A stretch of 64,000 nucleotides of DNA from Pontibacter ummariensis (GTDB taxonomy: Bacteria > Bacteroidota > Bacteroidia > Cytophagales > Hymenobacteraceae): positions 1 to 64,000 of the forward strand of contig NZ_FZOQ01000013.1 in the NCBI RefSeq assembly GCF_900188175.1, given 5' to 3'. Shown here piece after piece: positions 9,546 through 17,624 of this stretch (positions are counted from its first letter, which is position 1; each line of letters opens with the position of its first letter). The notes under the pieces were generated by a model. It had not been told where the DNA came from and made no database searches. It saw only the letters and a program-made list of their open reading frames with translations. The position numbers were made by a program, and so were the translations under genes.

Positions 9546-11207
9546 TTATTCCCCAAACTCGTAAGGCACTGGCTCATCTCTCAGCCATGGCGCCTGGCTC
9601 GATTCTGCTGCAGGAATTGGAAGTAAGAAGTTACCTGAATTGGCAGTAGCTGTACGCTCTTCAAACCATTCTGTCTTTGCGAAAGTCCAGGAAGTAGGGT
9701 TTGGCATGCGGTTTGGCTTAACAACGAACATCCCCCGGTCCTGGCTGTTGATGATATCGTAGGCTCTTTGAGGGGCAAAATAATGGATCCGTACCAGGTC
9801 GTACCATGCCAAGCCTTCCATGGCAAACTCTTTCATGCGCTCCTCAAATACGTCTCGCCAGGTTAGCGGCCCTTCAAGAGGAGGTACACCGGCTCTTTGA
9901 CGGATAACGTTTACATACTCCAACGCTTTGGCATCATTTGTAGACTCACTGCCGCCTAAAACTGCGTCAGCGTAGATCAGGTACATTTCTGCTAAACGCA
10001 ACATGTACGTATCGTTCGGGTAGCGCTGCGACATTGCCTGCCCGTCCAAGTCCTTGGCCTTACCAACAACGTACTTTTTAATGTTAGCAAAGCTGTTCTC
10101 GGCATCTGCCGCTGGTGCCGGGAAGATTAACTCCTGCTCTGACTCCTTACCATTTGCGTCTCTCACTGTCTGCGTAATTTCAGGATAGTGGAAGCCTGGC
10201 AGCATGTAGGTCGCTTTCAGACGCTCGTCATTCGTGAAACCATCTTCAAACAGGCCATCGTAAAGGCTCAACTGCCACCAGGAAGCACTAAGGTCACCAC
10301 CCCAGCCATCACCGTTGGCGATATCATTGCTGTAGGTGATCTGCGAAACCATGGTGTTCGCGTAGCCATAGTTTGTAGTGAACACCCACTGCTGCTCGAA
10401 CAGGGACTCAACGTTGTTATCATAAGGATATCTGAAAAGGTCAGCGTAATCCGGAAGCAGGGTATGCCCGCTCATCGTGATTACTCTCTCTGCATATTCC
10501 TTTGCCTTGTTCAGGTATTCCTGATTTATGGAACCACCTACACCGGCTCTGGTCAGGTACGTTCTGGCGAGCATGCCCTCAGCAGACCATTTTGAAATTC
10601 TACCTGGTGCTACAGCATTTGCCGGAAGGTTCTCAGCCGCATACAGATAATCCCGCGTGATAAACTCCCAAACGCTCTCCACAGTGTTCCGCTTCACTTG
10701 TGGGTCGCTCAGCTTCTCCAGGTTATTTTCGATGATCGGGATCGGACCGTAATTCATTACCAGGTAAGAATACGCCGTGGCGCGCATAAATCTTGCTTCG
10801 GCAAGGGCATGCTTCTTAATATCCTCCGTCACTTGTGGCCCTGCGTAGCGGTTTATGTTCTGAATGAGTGTGTTGGCCTGCCCAACCACGATCCAGAACG
10901 TACGATAGGCTTCACTGTTTGAAGTAGAAACTTCTGTTGTGTTAAACAACACGTCATCTCTATAGCCCCAGGCCCTGTAAGTAGTTCCGGCTCTTAAGTC
11001 ACCTAAGGCCCAGGAAGCCTTATCCACGTAATCCTTCCAAACCACACTGTAAAGGGGAGCTGTAGCTGCCAATACCTGCTCATTGGTTTTAAAGAAGTTG
11101 GCATCCACCAGTGTATCTTGTGGTGGCCTTTCCAGGAATTCCTTCTCACAGCCCGAGAAAACGGACAATGCCATGAGCCCACCTATATATAAGAATCTAT
11201 TTTTCAT
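9546..11207 (-). CDS. SusD/RagB-family nutrient-binding lipoprotein
   Basis: This 553-residue SusD homolog has the lipobox SGCEKEFLERPPQ typical of the family. An N-terminal TPR-like part follows (ALAEARFMRATAYSYLVMNYG). The RagB/SusD C-terminal signature is also present (LRLAEMYLIYADAVLG, VNVIRQRAGVPPL, FEERMKEFAMEGLAWYDLVR). It forms the lid over the SusC transporter and binds oligosaccharide at the cell surface. The gene starts 18 bp after susC, so the two are co-transcribed. With the GH74, GH26 and GH31 enzymes nearby, xyloglucan or mannan oligosaccharides are the likely ligands. Confidence 0.96.
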   Translation of the reverse strand: MKNRFLYIGGLMALSVFSGCEKEFLERPPQDTLVDANFFKTNEQVLAATAPLYSVVWKDYVDKASWALGDLRAGTTYRAWGYRDDVLFNTTEVSTSNSEAYRTFWIVVGQANTLIQNINRYAGPQVTEDIKKHALAEARFMRATAYSYLVMNYGPIPIIENNLEKLSDPQVKRNTVESVWEFITRDYLYAAENLPANAVAPGRISKWSAEGMLARTYLTRAGVGGSINQEYLNKAKEYAERVITMSGHTLLPDYADLFRYPYDNNVESLFEQQWVFTTNYGYANTMVSQITYSNDIANGDGWGGDLSASWWQLSLYDGLFEDGFTNDERLKATYMLPGFHYPEITQTVRDANGKESEQELIFPAPAADAENSFANIKKYVVGKAKDLDGQAMSQRYPNDTYMLRLAEMYLIYADAVLGGSESTNDAKALEYVNVIRQRAGVPPLEGPLTWRDVFEERMKEFAMEGLAWYDLVRIHYFAPQRAYDIINSQDRGMFVVKPNRMPNPTSWTFAKTEWFEERTATANSGNFLLPIPAAESSQAPWLRDEPVPYEFGE

Positions 11208-11225
11208 CTTGCTCTTTGTCTTTAA

Positions 11226-14200
11226 TTAAAAATCAATACCAACGTTAAAGGAATAAACCGGTGTTAGTGGGTAGCGGCCATAGTCTACACCAATAGCGGC
11301 ATTTCCTGCGCTTGCATTTGCACCTACATAAGAACCAACTTCTGGGTCATATCCGGAGTAGCCCGTAAGGGTGTAAACGTTCTGTGCGCTCACGCCTATG
11401 TTTGCTCCTTTTATGTATTTCAGCTTCTCAAGCACGGTAGAAGGCAGACGATACGTCAGGGTTACGTTCTTAAGTCTTACAAATGATCCATCCTCTACGT
11501 ACTTGTCGGTGTGACGCTGGAAGTTGTTGTTCTTGTTACCGCCTGACATTCTGGCCACTGTAGTATTTGGATTTAACAGGTAAGGATTTCCTTCTGCATC
11601 CACCTCTACTTTAGCATAATCAAACGCGCCAACGAACAAGTTACGACCCAGGTTAATGTTGTTCGGATTCGTGTTCTCGTTGCGCAGATAGTTATAAATG
11701 TCGTTGCCATAAGTACTTGTAATCAGAACGCTCAGGTCAAAGCCTTTGTAAGAGAAGCTGTTGGTGAAACCGGCATAGTATTTTGGGTAAGGGTTACCAA
11801 TAAAGGTTTGGTCCTCTCCAGTAATAATACCGTCGCCGTTGATGTCCTTGTACTTCACGTCACCCACCCAGATGCTGTTCTCCGCGATAGGGAACTCAAC
11901 ACCATTGTTGTCGGCTGGCAGGGCGCTGTTCTCCAGCTCCTCTCTTGACTGGAAAATGCCTTCCTCGATGTAGCCATAGAACAACCATGGTGCCTGGCCC
12001 ACTACAGTTCGCTGAGTCCAGTTGTTCAACCACCAGTTAACTTTGTCTATCTGGCTGGTTTCAGAAGTCAAGCTCTTCACCTCCGTCTTAAAGTGCGAGA
12101 TGTTAAAGTTCGACTGCCACACAAAGCTTCCGTTGTCAATGTTAACCGTGTTTAAAGTAACACTCCATCCTTTGTTTTGTAGGGAACCAATGTTAACAGT
12201 AGGGGCCTGAATGGCACCGTTACCGTTTGTACCCATGTACCAAGGCAGGGAGCTTTGCAGGATCAGGTTGTCTGTGTCTTTGATGTAGTAGTCAGCTTCT
12301 AACTGTACTCTGTTTTCAAACATACCCAGATTAATACCGAAGTTGCTTGTCTTTGTCTCTTCCCACTGGAAGTTAGGGTTTGGATATCTGTTGGCGATGA
12401 AGCCGGTACCCCAAGGCGTTGGACCAGGAGCAAGTGTACCGTAGATAGCACCGCTACCACCTTGGTTACCTGTCAGACCAATTTCATAACGCAGTCTCAG
12501 GTCATTCACAAAGCCTACATTAAAGAACTCTTCCTCAGATACTCGCCAGGCAGCTGACAGAGAAGGGAAGTAACCCCATCTGTTTTCTGGACCGAAGTTA
12601 ACAGAGCCGTCCGCACGGATAGCACCTGTTAAAATGTAGCGGTCACCGAAGTTGTAAATGACCCTGCCTAAGTAAGACTCCATGGCCCAGTCACCGTGAC
12701 CACCGCTGGCCACACTTGTCAGGATGTCACCTGCTTCCAGGTCAATCACATCATTTGTCTGGAAGCCGCGTCGCTCACCGTACAGGCGTCTCCAGAAAGA
12801 CTCCTGCGATTCATGCGTTGCCATGACATTGATGCTGTGCTTTCCGAACTGCTTTCTGTACTGCAACATTTGGCTCCAGTTCCAATAAGTGTTCAGGTTA
12901 TCGGTGTTGTTCAACACGGCTACTGTGTTCTGCTGGTAACCGAACTTATAAGTTGGCAGGAAGTAAGTACCATTAGCAAACTCAACACGACCATTTACCG
13001 AAGTACTGAAGTCTAAACCTTCCATGATCTCAGCTCCTACAGTTAAACCACCCAAAAGCTGCCTTCTTGTGAAGTCGTTTTGAGTTAAGTTAGCAAGACC
13101 AATCGGGTTTGGCGGCGAAAACTGCTCGCCTGTGCTGGTCGCGGTTACGATACCACCACCATATGTTCCATCCAGGTTTCTCACCGGAATGTGAGGAGCC
13201 AACTGGATAGCTCTCGTAATGATGTCAGACTGCGTGGTTGACAAGCTTTCGTTTGTCTGCGCATAGCTAAAGTTACCTTTGATCGTCAGCCATTTTTTAG
13301 CTTGGTTATCCAGGTTCAAACGAACAGAATAACGGTCAAAGCCTGAGCCCAATGCAATACCAGCCTGCTCTAAATACTCACCTGATAGGTAATAAGTAGT
13401 TTTTTCGCTACCTCCGCTTACGCTCACCTGGTGCTTGTTCATAGGAGCACTTTGGAAGAGCTCTCCCTGCCAGTCAGTACCGTCTCCTAATAAGGATGGA
13501 TCTAAAAAGTCTTCCCGAACATTGCCACCTGCAATCGCTTTGTACTCATTATCCATTTGCGCATACTGGCGCAGGTTCATTACTTCCAGTCTTTCAGGAG
13601 CAGTCTGAATACTGTGCAGGTAGCTGTAGTTTACACGTACCTCACCAGACTTACCACGTTTGGTTGTGATCAGAACCACACCGTTGGTCGCTCTTGAACC
13701 ATAAAGCGCTGTAGCAGAAGGTCCCTGCAGGATCTCCATGCTTTCGATATCAGAAGGGTTCAATGTGGAAAGCGGGTTAGATCCAGAAGGAGAAACTGAA
13801 CCAGGGATCTGTACCCCATCAATTACATAAAGCGGCTCATTTGTGCCTCCAATCGAGTTAATACCTCGGATGTTCACAGAGATACCACCACCTGGAGCAC
13901 CTGTGTTCTGTGTTACGTATACACCGGCCGCTCTACCCTGTATCGCCTGCTCGATGGTTGTGTTCACCGTTTTCTCGATGGCCTCTGTACCGATGGTCGT
14001 CTGCGCTCCTGTTACTTCGCTTTTTCTAACTTCACCGTAACCTGTGATTACGACTTCGCTCAGAAGCTCGTCATCTTCAGCCAGGTTAACATTTACCTGC
14101 GATCGGCCGCCTACCTTTACTTCCTGGGTTTTAAAGCCAACAAAGGACACAACGAGCACGGCATCTTCAGGAACTTGTAAGGTAAACTCACCGCTTCCGT

Positions 14201-14435
14201 TTGTTACGGTACCGTTCGAAGTACCTTTTACCACAACGTTTACCCCCGGAAGGCCCACATCACTCCCCGCGGTCGTAACTTTACCAGTTACGGCTTTAGT
14301 TGTCTGGGCAAGCCCCACAAAGGCATGAAGAAAGAAGATCGCCAGTAGCACTGGGACCATCCTCCAAGCATTGGACGATTTACCAACAGAGCCCGCCAAA
14401 AGGTCTACCCTGCGTAAGTACATGTTTTTCATCAT
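11226..14435 (-). CDS. SusC-like TonB-dependent oligosaccharide transporter
   Basis: This 1069-residue outer-membrane protein has a signal peptide ending in FVGLAQ. A CarboxypepD_reg-like domain follows (about 48-125; VTGKVTTAGSDVGLPGVNVVVKG). Then come the TonB-box region (DDELLSEVVITGYGEVRKSEVTGA), the plug (about 130-250; IRGINSIGGTNEPLYVIDG) and a 22-strand-type barrel ending in VYSFNVGIDF. Length and order are normal for SusC/RagA. It imports oligosaccharides with energy from TonB and is the first gene of a run of six. A shared operator and -7 box lie about 440-510 bp upstream, which implies a long leader or a second promoter closer to the start codon. Confidence 0.96.
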   Translation of the reverse strand: MMKNMYLRRVDLLAGSVGKSSNAWRMVPVLLAIFFLHAFVGLAQTTKAVTGKVTTAGSDVGLPGVNVVVKGTSNGTVTNGSGEFTLQVPEDAVLVVSFVGFKTQEVKVGGRSQVNVNLAEDDELLSEVVITGYGEVRKSEVTGAQTTIGTEAIEKTVNTTIEQAIQGRAAGVYVTQNTGAPGGGISVNIRGINSIGGTNEPLYVIDGVQIPGSVSPSGSNPLSTLNPSDIESMEILQGPSATALYGSRATNGVVLITTKRGKSGEVRVNYSYLHSIQTAPERLEVMNLRQYAQMDNEYKAIAGGNVREDFLDPSLLGDGTDWQGELFQSAPMNKHQVSVSGGSEKTTYYLSGEYLEQAGIALGSGFDRYSVRLNLDNQAKKWLTIKGNFSYAQTNESLSTTQSDIITRAIQLAPHIPVRNLDGTYGGGIVTATSTGEQFSPPNPIGLANLTQNDFTRRQLLGGLTVGAEIMEGLDFSTSVNGRVEFANGTYFLPTYKFGYQQNTVAVLNNTDNLNTYWNWSQMLQYRKQFGKHSINVMATHESQESFWRRLYGERRGFQTNDVIDLEAGDILTSVASGGHGDWAMESYLGRVIYNFGDRYILTGAIRADGSVNFGPENRWGYFPSLSAAWRVSEEEFFNVGFVNDLRLRYEIGLTGNQGGSGAIYGTLAPGPTPWGTGFIANRYPNPNFQWEETKTSNFGINLGMFENRVQLEADYYIKDTDNLILQSSLPWYMGTNGNGAIQAPTVNIGSLQNKGWSVTLNTVNIDNGSFVWQSNFNISHFKTEVKSLTSETSQIDKVNWWLNNWTQRTVVGQAPWLFYGYIEEGIFQSREELENSALPADNNGVEFPIAENSIWVGDVKYKDINGDGIITGEDQTFIGNPYPKYYAGFTNSFSYKGFDLSVLITSTYGNDIYNYLRNENTNPNNINLGRNLFVGAFDYAKVEVDAEGNPYLLNPNTTVARMSGGNKNNNFQRHTDKYVEDGSFVRLKNVTLTYRLPSTVLEKLKYIKGANIGVSAQNVYTLTGYSGYDPEVGSYVGANASAGNAAIGVDYGRYPLTPVYSFNVGIDF

Positions 14436-14874
14436 AATGTGTATTTGAGAAGGTTTGTTTTTGAATTAAAAGATCAAGCTTTTACAGATTAAGTTATCAT
14501 TCACTCGACAAGGGTTTACTTCCATATGCTAATTAGTTTTAAACAGATAAAATTTTCACTTGGCTAAATTTATTTGCGACTCTGGCTTGTTCTTTCTGAC
14601 CCCTACCTCCCCCAAAACTGATGATCGACAGCTTTAGGCTTTGCTTGTGTTGGGCGTAAACCGCGCAAATTCTACTTTAATTCCTTATACTAAAAATATT
14701 CTTTTTACAGTTTAAACATCAAAACCCTGTATTCCGGCATCTCTTTTACGCACCATACAGGTGATGTTATCCTGTTCACTTCTTACTTTTATCCAACTAA
14801 TTCTACACCACCAATAGTTAGCGCCAGGAGCATAAATGCTTTAGGGCCTGGCAGTGGAGCAGAACTTCTTATAT

Positions 14875-14943
14875 CTAATGTAAGGAAGAGAAAAATTTAC
14901 GGGGGGTATCAAATGTTTCCAATGTGTGAACTACCTGTTAACA
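14875..14943 (-). promoter_or_regulatory. Proposed operator and promoter of the susC operon (site A)
   Basis: Read on the minus strand: TGTTAAC (14937-14943), 16 bases, GGAAACATTTG (14910-14920), 27 bases, then TACATTAG (14875-14882), which resembles the Bacteroidota -7 box TAnnTTTG. The same layout precedes the GH31 gene (25403-25471) and the symporter gene (32068-32133). Sites A and B share the 18 bases GGGGTATCAAATGTTTCC (plus strand). Binding by the hybrid regulator at 25615-29796 is inference. Confidence 0.65.
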
Positions 14944-15340
14944 CGCAAAAAAGTGCTTTTCAACGGCCATTTAAACCACATAGGCCATGATCTCAGTGCC
15001 CTTTTTCTGTTCTTGGAAGCAGCCAGCACACAAGCCTTGTTAACAAAACATACCCTAATATTAGCTTAATATCTATAACTTAAGAGCAAATCAGGCGTAA
15101 TGGCCCTTTCGGTTTGTGAGTACTTCCCACACCATTACTACTAAATCACCTATTATCAAACGAAAGAGCAGCGCAGCACTCACCCTAAGCCCTCGTCTCA
15201 GTTAGTAAGTACTTACTAGTGCTTAATTAGATATATCCAATAAACTAAGTTGGAAAAACCGGCCTACAGCAGGCTCATCTACTGCGAAAAAAGCGGTCTT
15301 ACGGAAGGTAAAATTTTTTAAGAGATCGTAGCCAACAAAA

Positions 15341-15372
15341 AGGGCCATGAACTATCTTCTTGGCCCTCTTTG
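15341..15372 (-). terminator. Rho-independent terminator
   Basis: A 7-bp stem AGGGCCA (15341-15347) / TGGCCCT (15361-15367) with a 13-base loop has a T-run on both sides (TTTTTG on the minus strand). It lies after the decayed GH27-like remnant and probably ended that lost gene. Confidence 0.5.
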
Positions 15373-15574
15373 CTCTTTTTGCAAGGTTATTTAAACCTAA
15401 TTTATGTGCTTGCCCTCCAGAAAAGCCGACCTCCTAAGGCTCTTTCTTTCACAAAAAAGAAGCAAGGATAACCTTTCGGCAGTTCTCTCTGGAGGAAGTA
15501 GCTACTTACTAACTAACACCCAGAGAACTTGTACAAGCTTTACCGAATGATACCACGTAGCACTCGTGTTGCGG

Positions 15575-15843
15575 TTTGTTAGTTTTAACATCACGGCATC
15601 CTAAGCCGGGATAGTGGCTTTAAAGGCTTTCTTGGTTGTGCCCTTGCTCTTCTTCGCCCATACATCACGCACCTGGTAGGTTTCTCTGCTAAAGTCCACT
15701 TCTTTGTTAAAAACCTCATCCTTACTGTTTCCCTGCCCAAATACTGTTACCGTAAAGCTTAACGCTACTAAAAATAAGCGTACGCTTATAGGTCTGTCAT
15801 TGTATTCCAAGCTTCTCTCTGTGCTCGCTCTAAGCACTTTCAC
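15575..15843 (-). pseudogene. Remnant of an alpha-galactosidase-like (GH27-type) C-terminus
   Basis: The frame at 15601-15843 reads ...EVDFSRETYQVRDVWAKK and then KSKGTTKKAFKATIPA before a TAG at 15601-15603. Beyond the stop, the same frame goes on as DAVMLKLT. This matches the end of the C-terminal beta-sandwich of GH27-type alpha-galactosidases, usually of the form YxVRDLWxKKDLGxxxxxFxxxxPxHxVVMLKL. The stop replaces the expected His. Nothing resembling the catalytic barrel remains upstream, and the first 30 or so codons look like unrelated or scrambled sequence. This is a truncated, decayed gene. The family call rests on the C-terminal motif alone; a related carbohydrase with the same end domain is possible. 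Confidence 0.6.
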
Positions 15844-16014
15844 TGCCTGCTTTCACCTTGTTCCGTCACCGCAGAGCATATGTATAGCTTGTGTTAAGAA
15901 TACTTTTATCCAGGCCTTAATAAGGGAACAGAGTTTAGGGTTTACCTGCTATTACAGGGCAGGTGGGCAGGCTAGTAGTTAGAAGCGCTATAGCACTCTT
16001 TTACCTTTTTCAGT

Positions 16015-16674
16015 TTACTTAACAGAAGCTGCCTCGTTTGCCACGAGCTCCTGGTACACCTCTTTAGCCAGGAGGGCAGCTCCTTCCTCATTGGGATGAA
16101 CCCCGTCGTATGTTAGGCCTGCCTGCCCAGTAAAGGGGGTATATAGATCGATGGTTTTAACATTTGCCTTCCGTGCAATCTTTTTCACAGCCGGTATCAC
16201 CTGATTCTTTACGATCGCCTCGTTAATCCCCCATTTGTCTTCGAAAACAGGGATCGGATAGGCTAAGAACACCTCCGGCTTAGCAGGCAGCTTTTTAAAA
16301 GACTTCACGAGTTTGACATAGTCCTTCACAAAATCTTCTGAGTAGATCCAGTTCTGGGGTTTTGAATCGTTTGTACCTAACTTAATTACCACAATATCCG
16401 GGTTCCAGGCCAACGCCTCCTGGTATTTTGCTTCCTTCCAGTAAGGAAAATCTCCTTTCTTCAGGAGTGTACGGCCACTGACACCGTAGTTGCGCACTTC
16501 GTAGGCATCTCCTAACAGTGCTTGCAGTGCCTCCGGGTAAGTTGTTTCCAACCCTGCTCCTTCTGTGATGCTGTTCCCCACACAGGCTACTTTCACTGTC
16601 GCCTGCGCAAAAACATGAAACGTGTGAAGCAGCACAAGCCCGAACACGAGAACAAGGGTAACGAGTCTTTTCAA
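16015..16674 (-). CDS. SGNH/GDSL-type esterase, exported
   Basis: This 219-residue protein has a signal peptide (residues 1-24, ending HVFAQA) and the four SGNH blocks: block I CVGNSITEG with S35, block II VSGRTL with Gly, block III KLGTNDS with Asn, and block V YDGVHPN with the Asp and His of the triad. Members of this group next to glycoside hydrolases are usually carbohydrate O-acetylesterases. Removing acetyl groups from xyloglucan or mannan before enzyme attack would suit this locus, but that substrate is inferred from context. A strong terminator (16715-16749) separates it from the DUF1080 gene upstream, so it likely has its own promoter in the 81-bp gap or depends on read-through. Confidence 0.87.
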   Translation of the reverse strand: MKRLVTLVLVFGLVLLHTFHVFAQATVKVACVGNSITEGAGLETTYPEALQALLGDAYEVRNYGVSGRTLLKKGDFPYWKEAKYQEALAWNPDIVVIKLGTNDSKPQNWIYSEDFVKDYVKLVKSFKKLPAKPEVFLAYPIPVFEDKWGINEAIVKNQVIPAVKKIARKANVKTIDLYTPFTGQAGLTYDGVHPNEEGAALLAKEVYQELVANEAASVK

Positions 16675-16714
16675 TTCTGTTAAGATAATTTCCTCCGTAG
16701 ATTCTTGTATAAAA

Positions 16715-16749
16715 CTACCGGGAGGGCTAGCCTGTAGCCCTCCCGGTAG
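16715..16749 (-). terminator. Rho-independent terminator
   Basis: A perfect 15-bp inverted repeat CTACCGGGAGGGCTA / TAGCCCTCCCGGTAG with a 5-base loop is followed on the minus strand by TTTT. It ends the DUF1080 transcript immediately after its stop codon. Confidence 0.85.
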
Positions 16750-16755
16750 CCTGTG

Positions 16756-17514
16756 CTATAATTCTCTGATCCAGATATTTCTGAACTGCACGGGGTTGCC
16801 GTGGTCCTGCAGGGTGATCGGGGCCTTGCCGTGGGCCTTGTACTGGGGCAGGCCGATGTACTCTGTCGGTCCTTTCAGCTCGGTGTCGTTCTGCACCACC
16901 ACGCCGTTGTGAAGCACAGTCACGCGGGCAGGGGTGAACAGGGAGCCGTCCTCCTTAAAGCGTGGAGCCGTGTAGATGATGTCGTAGGTGTTCCACTCTG
17001 AGGGCTTGCGCATGGCGTTCACCAGCGGCGGGGTCTGCTTGTAGACGCTGCCCGCCTGCCCGTTGGAGTAGGTGCGGTTCTGGTAGTTGTCGAGCACCTG
17101 CACCTCGTAGCGGTCCTGCAAAAACACGCCGCTGTTGCCCCTTCCCTGGCTCTCGCCCTTTACCTGGTCGGGCGCGCTCCACTCCAGGTGCAGCTGGAAG
17201 TCCTGGAAGTCCTTTTTGGTAGAGATGTCCCCCTTACCTACGGTAAAGACGCCGTTCTGCACAGGCCACGGGGCCTCTCCTCCGCCGTTCTTGGCTTTCC
17301 ACTGCGAGAGGTCTTTGCCGTCGAAGAGCACGATCGCATCCGAGGGGGCGGCGCTGTTTACCGTGCCCGGCGTGATCACACGCACCTCAGGCTCCCAAAA
17401 CTCGGTCATCTCCGGCACCATCTTAGGTGGCTGGGGCACCTGCTTTGTCTGGGCTGAGGCGCTGGCGTAAGAGAGCAGCCCCAGGGCAAGGGCTGCGAAA
17501 ACAGATTTTCTCAT
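16756..17514 (-). CDS. DUF1080 (3-keto-disaccharide hydrolase-like) secreted protein
   Basis: The ATG at 17512-17514 gives 252 residues starting MRKSVFAALALG, with a clean signal peptide. In-frame ATGs at 17523 and 17544 are possible, and the frame is open for 10 more codons. One DUF1080 concanavalin-like domain fills the mature protein: LFDGKDLSQWKAKNGG, FTVGKGDISTKKDFQDFQLHLEW, NSGVFLQDRYEVQVLDNY, TVLHNGVVVQNDTELKGPT and ITLQDHGNPVQFRNIWIREL. The family has been tied to hydrolysis of 3-keto glycosides. Here it is the third gene of a three-gene unit with a sugar-dehydrogenase-like cytochrome and a second DUF1080 protein, which fits oxidation of a glycoside followed by cleavage. Substrate unknown. 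Confidence 0.85.
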   Translation of the reverse strand: MRKSVFAALALGLLSYASASAQTKQVPQPPKMVPEMTEFWEPEVRVITPGTVNSAAPSDAIVLFDGKDLSQWKAKNGGGEAPWPVQNGVFTVGKGDISTKKDFQDFQLHLEWSAPDQVKGESQGRGNSGVFLQDRYEVQVLDNYQNRTYSNGQAGSVYKQTPPLVNAMRKPSEWNTYDIIYTAPRFKEDGSLFTPARVTVLHNGVVVQNDTELKGPTEYIGLPQYKAHGKAPITLQDHGNPVQFRNIWIREL

Positions 17515-17624
17515 AGGGTTCATGTCTTGAAGGTTATGTGTCATAGTTCTTGGTTTCTATCCTGCTTCTGACTCAAATTAAAGAAACAGGGGCTTTAGAC
17601 GTTCTGTTGCTTAGCAAATAAAGC

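Larger units (their letters stand above)
14436..15574. other. Long intergenic region upstream of susC
   Basis: About 1.1 kb without a supported gene. It holds the proposed operator/promoter (14875-14943) and a hairpin terminator (15341-15367 with its tail) that would end the decayed GH27-like gene. The rest is AT-rich, with no ORF that looks coded. Together with the gene remnant next to it, the stretch looks like a place where a gene has been lost. Confidence 0.5.

Noticed and set aside
15601..15843. 80-residue hypothetical protein on the minus strand
   Set aside because: Its end matches a GH27-type C-terminus that continues past the stop; the first 30 codons look random. Treated as a remnant.
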